Below are positions 34,756 through 43,620 of a stretch of DNA of 64,000 nucleotides, piece after piece. Position numbers and translations under genes: made by a program. The stretch's first letter is position 1, and every line of letters starts with the position of its first letter. This stretch comes from Candidatus Scybalocola faecavium. Lineage in GTDB: Bacteria > Bacillota > Clostridia > Lachnospirales > Lachnospiraceae. The stretch lies in assembly GCA_018713145.1 (NCBI GenBank), contig DVFP01000019.1:62001-126000 (forward strand). Reading direction: 5' to 3'. A model generated the notes under the pieces. It had not been told where the DNA came from. It ran no database searches and was given only the letters and a program-made list of their open reading frames with translations.

Positions 34756-35411
34756 TATTTATCGCTCCCTTCCTTGTTGCCCTTCACTGGAAGAACTTCG
34801 CCATGATAGATCCATGTCTTAACACCGATCTTACCATATGTTGTGTCAGCTTCAGCAAATCCATAATCAATGTCAGCTCTTAATGTCTGAAGCGGAATAG
34901 TACCTTCGCTGTAGAATTCTGTACGGGCCATATCAGCGCCGCCAAGACGTCCGGAAACAGAAGTCTTGATACCCTGGCAGCCGGCACGCATGGTTCTCTG
35001 CATAGCAGATTTCATAGCACGTCTGAAGGATACACGATTTTCAAGCTGTGTTGCAATGTTTTCAGCAACAAGCTGAGCATCTTTGTCCGGTCTCTTTACT
35101 TCTTTAATATCGATGAAAAGCTTCTTGTTTGTAAACTTAGAAACTTCTTTCTTTACTTTTTCGATTTCTGCGCCGCCTTTACCGATCACAACACCAGGTT
35201 TTGCTGTGTGAACGATAACTTTTACACGATCAGATGCTCTTTCGATTTCAATTCTGGCAATACCAGCATTATATAATCTCTTTTTAAGATATTTACGGAT
35301 ATTGTAGTCTTCTACCAGATTATCGGCAAAGTCTGCTTCCGCATACCATTTGGAGTCCCAATCTTTAATAATTCCGACTCTCAATCCGTGAGGATTAACT
35401 TTCTGTCCCAT
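34755..35411 (-). CDS. rpsC: 30S ribosomal protein S3
   Basis: 218 aa with a KH domain ([26 protein letters not shown]) and C-terminal S3 domain ([24 protein letters not shown]). Contributes to mRNA entry. Between rplV and rplP. Confidence 0.98.
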   Translation of the reverse strand: MGQKVNPHGLRVGIIKDWDSKWYAEADFADNLVEDYNIRKYLKKRLYNAGIARIEIERASDRVKVIVHTAKPGVVIGKGGAEIEKVKKEVSKFTNKKLFIDIKEVKRPDKDAQLVAENIATQLENRVSFRRAMKSAMQRTMRAGCQGIKTSVSGRLGGADMARTEFYSEGTIPLQTLRADIDYGFAEADTTYGKIGVKTWIYHGEVLPVKGNKEGSDK

Positions 35412-35422
35412 GATTCTCCTCC

Positions 35423-35809
35423 TTATCTTTCATTGAGTACCACTGTGATGTGGCTCATTCTCTTTTCGATTCTGTATGCTCTGCCCTGTGCTCTCGGCTG
35501 AACACGCTTCATCGTAGGTCCTTTGTTTGCGTAGCACTCTTCGATGTAAAGGTTATTTCTGTTCATGCCGTTATTGTTTTCTGCGTTTGCAATGGCAGAT
35601 TCCAGTAACTTTTTGATAATGCTGGATGCATATCTTGGATTATATGATAAAATAGCTAATGCAGTCTGTACATCTTTGCCTCTGATCGCATCAAGAACAA
35701 AGCATGCTTTCTGTACAGACACTCTTGCGTATGACAATTTTGCGCTTGGTCTTGTATCTTTGTTGGCATTTCTTTCTCTCTTAATCTGGGATCTATGTCC
35801 TTTAGCCAT
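35423..35809 (-). CDS. rplV: 50S ribosomal protein L22
   Basis: 128 aa: [39 protein letters not shown] and the hairpin [28 protein letters not shown] that reaches the exit tunnel. Between rpsS and rpsC. Confidence 0.98.
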   Translation of the reverse strand: MAKGHRSQIKRERNANKDTRPSAKLSYARVSVQKACFVLDAIRGKDVQTALAILSYNPRYASSIIKKLLESAIANAENNNGMNRNNLYIEECYANKGPTMKRVQPRAQGRAYRIEKRMSHITVVLNER

Positions 35810-35835
35810 GGATACAGCCTCCTTTCAACCTATCC

Positions 35836-36114
35836 TTAACGTCTTGCTTTCTTTTCGTCCTTACCATGACCTCTGTAGGTTCTGGTAGCAACGAACTCGC
35901 CTAATTTATGTCCAACCATATCTTCGGTAATATATACAGGAACATGCTTTCTGCCGTCATGTACTGCGATTGTATGTCCAACCATTTGTGGGAAGATAGT
36001 GGAACGACGGGACCAGGTTTTGATTACGCTCTTGTCCCCTGCTGCGTTCATGGCATCTACTTTTTTAAGTAAATGAGCATCTGCAAATGGTCCTTTTTTA
36101 AGTGATCTGGCCAT
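35836..36114 (-). CDS. rpsS: 30S ribosomal protein S19
   Basis: 92 aa: [53 protein letters not shown]. Between rplB and rplV with a 22-base gap to rplB. Confidence 0.98.
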   Translation of the reverse strand: MARSLKKGPFADAHLLKKVDAMNAAGDKSVIKTWSRRSTIFPQMVGHTIAVHDGRKHVPVYITEDMVGHKLGEFVATRTYRGHGKDEKKARR

Positions 36115-36136
36115 TGATCTAACCTCCTTAGATTAA

Positions 36137-36982
36137 TTATTTAATAATGCTTCCGTCACGTCTTCTTACGATCATCTTATTGGATTTCTTATTCTTCTTA
36201 CGTGTCTTAAGACCCAGTGCCGGTTTGCCCCATGGAGTTAACGGGCCGGAACGACCGATTGGAGCACGGCCTTCACCACCACCGTGTGGATGGTCATTGG
36301 GGTTCATAACAGAACCGCGGACTGTAGGACGGATGCCCATGTGACGTTTACGTCCAGCCTTACCGATGTTGATCAGTTCGTGGTCGCCATTGCCAACAAC
36401 GCCAATAGTGGCTCTGCCTGCGATAGGTACCATTCTCATTTCACCGGAAGGTAATCTAAGGGTTGCATACTTGCCTTCTTTAGCCATTAACTGTGCAGAG
36501 TTTCCTGCGGAACGAACGAGCTGTCCGCCCTTGCCAGGATGAAGCTCAATGTTATGAAGTTCTGTACCTACAGGAATTTCAGAGAGAGGTAAGCAGTTAC
36601 CGATTCTTACTTCTGCCTCAGGTCCATTCATGATCTTCATGCCTACTTTCAGGCCTTCAGGTGCAAGGATATATGCTTTTTCGCCGTCTGCATAGCAGAT
36701 CAGAGCGATATTTGCTGTTCTATTAGGATCGTATTCGATCGCCTTAACTGTTGCCGGAATACCGTCTTTGTGATTTCTCTTAAAATCAACGATTCTGTAT
36801 TTTTTCTTGGCACCGCCGCCGTGATGTCTTACTGTGATTTTTCCCTGACTGTTACGTCCGGCATGTTTTTTAAGAGAAACTACAAGGGATTTCTCGGGAG
36901 TGGACTTTGTGATCTCGGAGAAATCAGAGCCGGTCATATGTCTTCTGGAAGGTGTATATGGGTTATAGGTTTTGATACCCAT
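36137..36982 (-). CDS. rplB: 50S ribosomal protein L2
   Basis: 281 aa: [49 protein letters not shown] and the C-terminal [18 protein letters not shown] loop near the peptidyl-transferase centre. The start MGIKTY follows AAGGAG; an ATG six codons earlier overlaps that site and is less likely. A 217-base spacer separates it from rplW. Confidence 0.97.
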   Translation of the reverse strand: MGIKTYNPYTPSRRHMTGSDFSEITKSTPEKSLVVSLKKHAGRNSQGKITVRHHGGGAKKKYRIVDFKRNHKDGIPATVKAIEYDPNRTANIALICYADGEKAYILAPEGLKVGMKIMNGPEAEVRIGNCLPLSEIPVGTELHNIELHPGKGGQLVRSAGNSAQLMAKEGKYATLRLPSGEMRMVPIAGRATIGVVGNGDHELINIGKAGRKRHMGIRPTVRGSVMNPNDHPHGGGEGRAPIGRSGPLTPWGKPALGLKTRKKNKKSNKMIVRRRDGSIIK

Positions 36983-37019
36983 GATGTTCACTCCTTTCAA
37001 GTGTCAATTTATTATCACG

Positions 37020-37205
37020 CTTTTATTGCGTTTAAGTTGGAACGCTACCGGGCGTTCCCTATAGAGTTGCGTTACCGTCGGGAGATATTGCACCGACGGG
37101 AGAACGGGTATGTTCGCTCCACTAAGCTCAGTTTGCGCTTCGCTTATCTTCGCTAAGGGTCGCGAACGGTGTTCTGACTAGGTTCATCAGTCGCTATCGC
37201 TCCGA
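37020..37205. repeat. Palindrome-rich intergenic element between rplW and rplB
   Basis: Holds GGAACGC-taccg-GGCGTTCC, CCGTCGG/CCGACGG pairs and a stretch CCACTAAGCTCAGTTTGCGC ... AAGGGTCG that resembles 21140-21185. No gene is seen. It enlarges a spacer that is short in most genomes. Confidence 0.5.
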
Positions 37206-37217
37206 TTCACCAAGTCA

Positions 37218-37517
37218 TCACAGTCCCTGGAAAATTTCAATATCTTTGCTCTCAGCTGTAAGCTTAACGATGGCTTTCTTTGTCTTAGCTGTACGGCCAA
37301 AAGTCATACCGCGTCTTTTTACCTTGCCATCTTTGTTCATAGTGTTTACGGAATCTACTTTAGTTCCTTCAAACATCTTTTCAACAGCTTCTTTGATCTG
37401 AGCCTTTGTAGCATCCGGATGAACGAAGAATGTGTACTTCTTTTCAGCCATAGCATTCATACTTTTTTCTGTAACAACCGGTTTAAGGATTACATCATAA
37501 TATTTTAAATCTGCCAT
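37218..37517 (-). CDS. rplW: 50S ribosomal protein L23
   Basis: 99 aa: [44 protein letters not shown]. Docking site at the tunnel exit for SRP and trigger factor. Start overlaps the rplD stop by one base. Confidence 0.98.
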   Translation of the reverse strand: MADLKYYDVILKPVVTEKSMNAMAEKKYTFFVHPDATKAQIKEAVEKMFEGTKVDSVNTMNKDGKVKRRGMTFGRTAKTKKAIVKLTAESKDIEIFQGL

Positions 37518-38137
37518 TATGCGTACACCTCCTGGATTGTATCAACAGCATCCTTTGTTACAACAACTGTGTCGTACTTTAAGATGTCATATACGTTGAT
37601 GGTGTTTGTCAGAGCTGTTTTAACAGTAGGAATGTTTCTTGCTGATAATGCTACATTCTCATTCTTTTCATTGAGAACCACTAAAGCTTTTGTTACTTTC
37701 AAGTTGTTCATAACAGCCTGGAATTTCTTAGTTTTGATCTCGTCCATATTAAAGGAATCAAGAACGATAAATTTATTTTCATTTACTTTGGAAGTAAGAA
37801 CAGACTTAAGAGCCAGTCTTCTTTCCTTTTTGTTGATCTTGAATTCGTAGTTTCTTGGCTTTGGAGCAAATACTACGCCGCCGCCTGTCCACTGAGGAGC
37901 TCTTGTTGAACCCTGTCTTGCGTGGCCTGTACCTTTCTGTCTCCAAGGTTTCTTTCCGCCGCCGGATACTTCGGAACGGGTTCTGGCACTCTGTGTGCCC
38001 TGACGTTTTGCAGCAAGATGATTGACTACTGCCATGTGAACCAGATGCTCGTTTACTTCAACACCGAAGATCGCATCGTTCAGTTCCATTTCGCCAACCT
38101 GATTGCCTTCAATATTGTAAACAGATACTTTTGCCAT
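37517..38137 (-). CDS. rplD: 50S ribosomal protein L4
   Basis: 206 aa: [42 protein letters not shown] is the tunnel-lining loop. In E. coli L4 also represses the S10 operon; whether it does here is unknown. 22 bases after rplC. Confidence 0.98.
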   Translation of the reverse strand: MAKVSVYNIEGNQVGEMELNDAIFGVEVNEHLVHMAVVNHLAAKRQGTQSARTRSEVSGGGKKPWRQKGTGHARQGSTRAPQWTGGGVVFAPKPRNYEFKINKKERRLALKSVLTSKVNENKFIVLDSFNMDEIKTKKFQAVMNNLKVTKALVVLNEKNENVALSARNIPTVKTALTNTINVYDILKYDTVVVTKDAVDTIQEVYA

Positions 38138-38159
38138 CTGTATATCCTCCTTCCAGCAA

Positions 38160-38789
38160 TTACGCTTTTACTGATTCTTTAAGCATTACCAAAGACTTCT
38201 TTGGTCCTGGTACAGAGCCCTTAACTAAGATCAGGTTCTGATCTGCATCGACTCTTACAACTTCCAGATTCTGAACTGTTACTTTCACAGCGCCCATATG
38301 GCCAGGCATATGTTTGCCCTTGAATACGCGGCCCGGAGTTGTTGCAGAACCGTTGGAACCTGCATGTCTGTGGTATTTGGAACCATGAGCCATAGGTCCT
38401 CTGGACTGTCCATGTCTTTTAATAGCGCCCTGGAATCCTTTACCTTTGGATTTTGCAGTGGCATCAATCTTATCTCCAGCAGCAAAGATGTCTGCCTTGA
38501 TTTCCTGGCCTAATGTGTAGCTTTCTGCATCTTCAAATCTGAACTCTTTAACAAATCTCTTTGCAGAAACGCCTGCTTTTGCAAAATGGCCTTTTTTCGG
38601 TTTGTTTACCAGTTTTTCTCTGATGTCGCCAAATCCAACCTGGATCGCACTGTAACCATCATTTTCTACAGTCTTAACCTGTGTTACTACACAAGGACCA
38701 GCCTGAAGAACAGTTACGGGAGTTAATACTCCATCTTCATTAAAAATCTGAGTCATTCCGACTTTTGTCGTTAAAATTGCTTTCTTCAT
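38160..38789 (-). CDS. rplC: 50S ribosomal protein L3
   Basis: 209 aa: [53 protein letters not shown]. Early assembly protein near the peptidyl-transferase centre. A 128-base spacer without a gene separates it from rpsJ. Confidence 0.98.
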   Translation of the reverse strand: MKKAILTTKVGMTQIFNEDGVLTPVTVLQAGPCVVTQVKTVENDGYSAIQVGFGDIREKLVNKPKKGHFAKAGVSAKRFVKEFRFEDAESYTLGQEIKADIFAAGDKIDATAKSKGKGFQGAIKRHGQSRGPMAHGSKYHRHAGSNGSATTPGRVFKGKHMPGHMGAVKVTVQNLEVVRVDADQNLILVKGSVPGPKKSLVMLKESVKA

Positions 38790-38917
38790 TCTAAGAATGC
38801 ACCTCCTGTTTTAATCTACAGCGGAACGCTTTCGCGCTCATCCTAGACGGTCTACTATGAGTATTCGGTGTATCCCGATCATCTATATAAACCCTAAGGA
38901 TCATTAACTTAAATTAA

Positions 38918-39235
38918 TTACTTTGTTTTCATCTTAATATCGATGTAAACACCTGCAGGCATCTCCAGTCTGGATAATGCGTCTACAGTCTTCTGTGTCG
39001 GCGTAATAATGTCGATCAGTCTCTTGTGTGTTCTCTGCTCAAACTGCTCTCTGGAATCTTTGTACTTGTGAACAGCTCTTAAGATTGTAACAACCTCTTT
39101 CTTTGTAGGTAATGGAACCGGTCCGCTCACCTTAGATCCAGTCTTTTTAACAGTTTCAATGATTTTGCCAGCACTCTGATCGATCAGTTTGTGATCATAC
39201 GCCTTGAGAGTAATTCTCATTACTTGACTTGCCAT
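38918..39235 (-). CDS. rpsJ: 30S ribosomal protein S10
   Basis: 105 aa: [28 protein letters not shown] and [31 protein letters not shown]. First gene of the S10 operon. Translation probably begins MASQVMRI; an internal Met (MRITLKAYD) is the alternative. Also the NusE antitermination factor. Confidence 0.97.
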   Translation of the reverse strand: MASQVMRITLKAYDHKLIDQSAGKIIETVKKTGSKVSGPVPLPTKKEVVTILRAVHKYKDSREQFEQRTHKRLIDIITPTQKTVDALSRLEMPAGVYIDIKMKTK

Positions 39236-39462
39236 AAAAAAAGCCGCCTCCTTTTCGCACTTTCAATCAGTACGACAAGCGGTGACTGTACACTCACCCG
39301 TGTGTATCCTAAAATATCTCACACGCGTTTCTGCTCTCTTGGCAGATGGTTTACTTGGTACAGTGACTTGTCGCCAGTTTTCTTAACTTGACATTCGCTC
39401 CACGGAACACCTGCAAACACCTTGCAGCAACCTCACGCTTCATCGCTATCATGTCACAACAT
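39236..39462 (-). ncRNA. Structured 5' leader of the S10 operon
   Basis: About 220 bases between the promoter and rpsJ contain a long-range stem: GACAAGTCACTGTAC (complement of 39358-39372) pairs with the later GTACAGTCACCGCTTGTC (complement of 39274-39291), with further small hairpins inside (e.g. CTGCCAAGAGAGCAG). This may be an autoregulatory ribosomal leader. No known family is recognised. Confidence 0.5.
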
Positions 39463-39467
39463 CAAGT

Positions 39468-39496
39468 ATTATACACGAAACGCCCGGGTATTTCAA
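39468..39496 (-). promoter_or_regulatory. Sigma-A promoter of the S10 ribosomal operon
   Basis: TTGAAA (complement of 39491-39496), 17-base spacer, TATAAT (complement of 39468-39473). Transcription would start near 39461 and give a leader of about 220 bases before rpsJ. Confidence 0.88.
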
Positions 39497-39577
39497 GGAT
39501 TTTTTTATTTTTCCGGGGATATTTTTTTCACAAATTTTACGAAGTTAGATGATGTTTTTTATTCATTATGCTGTAGT

Positions 39578-39609
39578 GGGACCGGCCTTAAAAATTAAAG
39601 TCCGGTCCC
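39578..39609. terminator. Hairpin after AAA-ATPase gene (possible terminator)
   Basis: GGGACCGG (39578-39585) and CCGGTCCC (39602-39609) pair around an AT-rich loop, 8 bases beyond the stop at 39617. There is no U-run, only an A/T-rich region about 15 bases on, so termination efficiency is uncertain. Confidence 0.4.
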
Positions 39610-39616
39610 GCTGCAA

Positions 39617-41245
39617 TTAGACGATCGCTTCTCGAAGCACTTCCACTTTACATGTGTGGGTCTTTGTTTTCTTATCATATGCGATCCCCACACCCAGGAT
39701 TCTTCCCGTATACCTTTCTTTGCCGCCCAGTTTTCCCTGAAACTTAAGAACGTATTGGCGCTGTCTGATCTGATTGATCGCAGCCTGGGCATTTGAATCT
39801 ATTTTTAATTCTATAATTATGCCATCATTATGTTTATCTGCTTCCGGATAAAATATAAAGTCTACATATCCTTTTCCTGCCTTATCTTCCCGCTCAATAC
39901 GGTAACTATCTCTTGCGGAAAGATACACAAGATTAACCAACGCAGTTAAATCCGATTCATTATTGTAGCTTAATAATGGAATTTCCGTATTATGGGCAAA
40001 TTCCAAGATTTCCACCATTGTGTCCGTATCATTTTGCAAAGTAGCTTTCAGCATTTGGGCTGATTTTCTTGCTAATTGATATACATATCCAAGGGAAGGC
40101 TCTTTAAACAATATTTCATCAAATTTTTCCATCAATTCCCTGTTAGGAATCCGAACATAGCCATGATCATAGCTGAGGAATCCATAAACAACCATTGCAG
40201 AAAAAATCTCATCTTTTGTGGAAAGATTCATTGATGTAGCAGCGTATTCCCGAATTTTTGCAGAAACAGGCTCTCCGGAAACCATCCGGGCAAGATCATC
40301 TCTGACAGCAGCTGTATTGTGCTCAATGTAATAAAAAATCTCATCATAAGGGCCGGAACTGGTCCAATAATTTCCAAGATTATTATTAGTCAAAGCCGCC
40401 ACAACAGATCTGGGATTATAAACTCTCTCACCGTATTTTGTACTATACCCATCATACCATTCTTTCAGCCCTTCTCTTGAGACCATGGGATCCGGGGTCA
40501 TATCCAGATATTTTTTAAACAGCATATCCACTTCAGTTTCTGTAAAACCGAAATAGTTTCCAAACAACTCTTCTGCCGCCATCGTATATTCCAGAAACAT
40601 ATTCAGCTCAGATCCGCTGGAATATTTGGCAATGGGCAGGATCCCGGTCATGTAGGCAAGGGATACATAAGCTTTTCCTTTAAGAAGGTTACTTAAAAAA
40701 TCAATATATGCTTTTTTATCCTGTTCCTTTATAAAATCCCTGTGAAAAATGAAATCCCACTCATCCAGTATAAAAATAAATCTCTTAGAATCGTATACAT
40801 TATATATAGAAGAAAGAGCATCCCAAACCGCATCATCCGGGCGTATATCAGCCTTAGGATAAGCAGTTTTTAAATCCTCCAGCAACCGGTCCTCAATGCG
40901 GGCGATATAGCTTTCATAATCCTGACACTTTCGGGGAAGCTCATTAAATGAAATAAATATAACATCATATTTTCCAATATATTGCTCATATTTTTTAGTC
41001 CCCGAAATTTTCAAATGGTCAAATATATTCCGGGTATCACGGCCCCGGGAGAAAAAGGCAGTAAGCATGTTGGCCGCAACTGTCTTTCCAAATCTTCTCG
41101 GCCGCGTAATACATATATAATTAGCATTTGTTTCAAGCCTTGGAATCAATTCCCCGATCAGCAGAGATTTATCCACAAAATACGGACTGTTTGCATCTCG
41201 AACAAAAGCATCGCAGACCATGATCGGATTCAGATAATTCCCCAT
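39617..41245 (-). CDS. AAA-ATPase-like / PD-(D/E)XK nuclease-domain protein
   Basis: 542 aa. N-terminal AAA-ATPase-like domain with a modified P-loop CITRPRRFGKT (about 44-55) and Walker B-like FIFILDEWDFIF (about 155-167). C-terminal PD-(D/E)XK-type region (YVDFIFYP ... GIIIELKI near residue 470, then QIRQRQY). This protein family (AAA-ATPase_like plus PDDEXK_9) is abundant in gut Firmicutes and Bacteroidetes; its role is not settled, with mobile-element or defence links suggested. AAGGGAGTGG precedes the ATG, and a consensus promoter lies 190 bases upstream. It stands alone as a transcription unit. Confidence 0.85.
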   Translation of the reverse strand: MGNYLNPIMVCDAFVRDANSPYFVDKSLLIGELIPRLETNANYICITRPRRFGKTVAANMLTAFFSRGRDTRNIFDHLKISGTKKYEQYIGKYDVIFISFNELPRKCQDYESYIARIEDRLLEDLKTAYPKADIRPDDAVWDALSSIYNVYDSKRFIFILDEWDFIFHRDFIKEQDKKAYIDFLSNLLKGKAYVSLAYMTGILPIAKYSSGSELNMFLEYTMAAEELFGNYFGFTETEVDMLFKKYLDMTPDPMVSREGLKEWYDGYSTKYGERVYNPRSVVAALTNNNLGNYWTSSGPYDEIFYYIEHNTAAVRDDLARMVSGEPVSAKIREYAATSMNLSTKDEIFSAMVVYGFLSYDHGYVRIPNRELMEKFDEILFKEPSLGYVYQLARKSAQMLKATLQNDTDTMVEILEFAHNTEIPLLSYNNESDLTALVNLVYLSARDSYRIEREDKAGKGYVDFIFYPEADKHNDGIIIELKIDSNAQAAINQIRQRQYVLKFQGKLGGKERYTGRILGVGIAYDKKTKTHTCKVEVLREAIV

Positions 41246-41281
41246 CCAATACCACTCCCTTCTGTACTGGCTAAATATTAG

Positions 41282-41377
41282 TTATATCTTATCACAGGCG
41301 TCCTCTTTTCTCAAGTCAAGCTCAATGACTATATCTCCACCAATTCTCTTTTTGTCCGCCGTACTTAAGATTTTCAT
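41282..41377 (-). CDS. Possible 31-aa small protein
   Basis: A short frame, MKILSTADKKRIGGDIVIEL plus 11 residues, begins at ATG 41375-41377 with AGAGGA about 6 bases upstream. It lies 54 bases downstream of a TTGAAA-17-TATAAT promoter and upstream of the AAA-ATPase gene on the same strand. No family recognised. It could be a leader peptide or chance. Confidence 0.3.
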   Translation of the reverse strand: MKILSTADKKRIGGDIVIELDLRKEDACDKI

Positions 41378-41430
41378 CAATCGTCCTCTGAAACAAATAA
41401 GCATTCTGAACCTTCCTTAGTCACGCAATA

Positions 41431-41459
41431 ATTATATCAGCGAAAAATATTTTTTTCAA
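41431..41459 (-). promoter_or_regulatory. Sigma-A promoter upstream of AAA-ATPase gene
   Basis: TTGAAA (complement of 41454-41459), a 17-base spacer and TATAAT (complement of 41431-41436) on the minus strand. Confidence 0.75.
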
Positions 41460-41533
41460 TCTTTTCCATATTACACACATTTTACACAACTTTAATCCAG
41501 GATTCATAACATTTTGGAACAGGAATGTTACAC

Positions 41534-41562
41534 TTTATATAAAGTAAATTTTGTCATATAAT
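41534..41562 (+). promoter_or_regulatory. Probable plus-strand promoter before MFS transporter region
   Basis: TTTATA (41534-41539), 17-base spacer, TATAAT (41557-41562). An excellent AAAGGAGGGA ribosome binding site follows at 41614-41623, pointing to an original gene before the MFS transporter. Confidence 0.5.
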
Positions 41563-41644
41563 AATAATGTCCGACGTCTTTGCGTTGGCGCCGGCATTTT
41601 GTAACCTTATATCAAAGGAGGGACCACTTTGCCCTGGACAGTAC

Positions 41645-41977
41645 ATGTCACGGATATATCGAAAATAAGATCCGTATGACTGGCATCACTCATATGGAAA
41701 TCGAAACAGAATTTGACCGGTATCTTATGGTCAGGGATCACCTCAATCCTGTGACCCATCATCCCACGGACCCTATCCATCCGGCTCGCGGCAACGCCCG
41801 GATCATCCAGATTTTTTCCGGCAGTTTAACCGGCGCCAGATTCAAAAAAACTTAATGGATTTCATCTATGATCTGACGCCTCTGGATAAATACTTTGCCC
41901 GAACTTTTGGACCTGAAATGAATTGGCAGTCCATACCGGTCTATTCTTATCAGGAGGAACGAAACTATGAAATTTAA
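41645..41977 (+). pseudogene. Possible decayed gene upstream of MFS transporter
   Basis: Read from ATG 41645 to TAA 41975-41977, this frame would give 110 aa but has internal stops at codon 8 (TAA, 41666-41668) and codon 24 (TGA, 41714-41716). The translation after codon 24 looks protein-like and polar (SYGQGSPQSCDPSSHGPYP; FFRQFNRRQIQKNLMDFIYD; LTPLDKYFARTFGPEMNWQS). The frame ends 11 bases inside the MFS gene, as coupled genes do. A strong AAAGGAGGGA lies 20 bases before the ATG but fits a TTG start (41629) in another frame, suggesting an additional frameshift. A chance frame remains possible. Confidence 0.4.
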
Positions 41978-43217
41978 ACTTAATAAACTTGAACTAAAAT
42001 GGGTACTCTATGATGTGGGGAACTCCGCATTTACCCTGCTGGTATCTACGATCATGCCTATCTACTTTAATTTTCTGGCTGGAAATGCGGGAATTTCCGA
42101 TGTAGACTACCTGGCTTACTGGGGATATGCCACATCTGTTTCCACCATCATTGTTGCCATTTTAGGGCCCACCCTTGGCACGGCCTCAGACTTAAAAGGC
42201 TGGAAGAAAAAGATCTTTATGGCTTCCCTGCTTTTAGGGGCCATCGGCTGTGTGCTCCTTGGCTTTATGTCCTCATGGCTGTGGTTTTTGCTCTTATTTG
42301 TTATTGCAAAATCCGCCTATTCCTTAAGTCTTGTCATCTATGATTCCATGCTCACCGATGTGACCACCAAGGACCGGATGGATGAGGTCTCCGCCCACGG
42401 CTACGCCTGGGGGTATATTGGAAGCTGTATTCCCTTCCTTTTAAGCCTGCTTTTAGTCCTGTTTTACGAAAATCTGGGCATGACGATGGAAACTGCGATG
42501 TCTATCGCATTTCTCCTGATTGCCCTGTGGTGGCTTTTGCTTTCCCTGCCTCTTTTCAGATCTTATGAACAGAAATACTATGTATCTGTGGAAAGTCATC
42601 CGGTAAGAGAAAGCTTCCGCCGTCTTGGCAGGATCTTTAAAGAACTGAAAAATGACAAAAAGGTTCTGTTTTTCCTTATTGCATTTTTCTTCTATATTGA
42701 TGGGGTTTATACCATCATTGATATGGCTACCGCCTACGGAGCCGCCCTTGGCCTGGATACTACCGGCCTTCTCCTGGCGCTGCTCCTGACTCAGATCGTT
42801 GCCTTCCCCGCAGCCCTGTTTTTTGGACGGCTTTCCAGAAAAGTGGCGATTTCCAGAATCATCCTTATATGTATCGGCGCTTACTTTCTGATCGCTCTTT
42901 ACGGCATCGGTCTTAATCGCCAATACCAGTTCTGGATTCTGGCCGTATGCGTAGGTATTTTCCAGGGGGCCGTTCAGGCAATGTCCCGTTCATACTTTGC
43001 CAAGATCATCCCGGCAGACAAATCGGGAGAATACTTTGGCATTTATGATATTTGCGGCAAAGGGGCATCATTTGCCGGCACAACCCTTGTATCCTTTGTC
43101 AGCCAGGCTACCGGCAATGTGAATCTGGGCGTCGGCGCCTTATCGGTTATGTTTGCCATCGGTTTCTGCTTTTTTATCCTGGCTGACCGGAAACCCGCAA
43201 AAGAACATAACAACTGA
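41967..43217 (+). CDS. MFS transporter, UMF1/Atg22-like
   Basis: 416 aa with about twelve membrane segments. The N-terminal WVLYDVGNSAFTLLVSTIMPIYF and YLAYWGYATSVSTIIVAILGPTLGTASD segments are typical of the Atg22-like/UMF1 branch of the major facilitator superfamily, whose yeast member exports amino acids from the vacuole. Substrate here unknown. CAGGAGG lies 11 bases before the ATG. A 12-bp hairpin directly follows the stop. Confidence 0.9.
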   Translation: MKFKLNKLELKWVLYDVGNSAFTLLVSTIMPIYFNFLAGNAGISDVDYLAYWGYATSVSTIIVAILGPTLGTASDLKGWKKKIFMASLLLGAIGCVLLGFMSSWLWFLLLFVIAKSAYSLSLVIYDSMLTDVTTKDRMDEVSAHGYAWGYIGSCIPFLLSLLLVLFYENLGMTMETAMSIAFLLIALWWLLLSLPLFRSYEQKYYVSVESHPVRESFRRLGRIFKELKNDKKVLFFLIAFFFYIDGVYTIIDMATAYGAALGLDTTGLLLALLLTQIVAFPAALFFGRLSRKVAISRIILICIGAYFLIALYGIGLNRQYQFWILAVCVGIFQGAVQAMSRSYFAKIIPADKSGEYFGIYDICGKGASFAGTTLVSFVSQATGNVNLGVGALSVMFAIGFCFFILADRKPAKEHNN

Positions 43218-43243
43218 TCCGGAAACATCAAATGTTTCCGGAT
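43217..43243 (+). terminator. Hairpin after MFS gene
   Basis: ATCCGGAAACAT-caa-ATGTTTCCGGAT, a perfect 12-bp stem with 3-base loop right at the MFS stop. It lacks a U-run, so it may act as an mRNA 3' stabiliser rather than a terminator. Confidence 0.5.
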
Positions 43244-43318
43244 GTCATAAATCGAAACGCAAAATCCCCGGTGTGCAGGATGCAGCATACCAACCCAAAT
43301 AAGAGGTGACGTAAGGTT

Positions 43319-43465
43319 ATGAAATTAAAACATTTAAAACTGTTGAAACGCTTTTTTATCATTTTAAGCTCTGTGATCCTTCCGGTTCTCGGGGCCCTGC
43401 TGGTACTTCCTATTTCTGTAGCATCAAAGATCACGGATTCGGAAGATGCGCAGATAGAATATTAA
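43319..43465 (+). CDS. Small membrane protein, 48 aa
   Basis: A short gene, MKLKHLKLLKRFFIILSSVI and onward, with a basic N terminus, one membrane segment (residues 12-35) and an acidic tail ending DSEDAQIEY. GAGGTG lies 12 bases upstream. It sits between the MFS hairpin and a good terminator, as a short independent or readthrough unit. No family recognised. Confidence 0.55.
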   Translation: MKLKHLKLLKRFFIILSSVILPVLGALLVLPISVASKITDSEDAQIEY

Positions 43466-43471
43466 CGAAAA

Positions 43472-43510
43472 GCCCCGGCGCTTCTTCCCGGAAGCAGCCG
43501 GGAATTTTTA
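43472..43510 (+). terminator. Terminator after small membrane protein gene
   Basis: CCCGGC-GCTTC ... GAAGC-A-GCCGGG stem with one bulge (43474-43484, 43491-43502), followed by AATTTTTA. Confidence 0.7.
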
Positions 43511-43620
43511 TGTTTTAGAAACTCTTCCAATCTCCCCTTGCAACCCTCTCCATAAAATGATAATATGGACGAAGCAGTTACATATGGACAATGATCCTGA
43601 AGAAATGAGGTAAAATTTTT

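Noticed and set aside
39578..39609. Inverted repeat considered as a transposon end
   Set aside because: Only one pair exists, right after a stop codon. A transcription-end hairpin is simpler.
41714..41716. In-frame TGA as a selenocysteine codon
   Set aside because: A TAA also interrupts the same frame at codon 8, no SECIS-like hairpin is evident after the TGA, and no selenoprotein family is recognised.
41580..41855. A 91-codon plus-strand frame upstream of the MFS gene
   Set aside because: No ribosome binding site and unusual composition; the alternative frame ending in the MFS start looks more protein-like.
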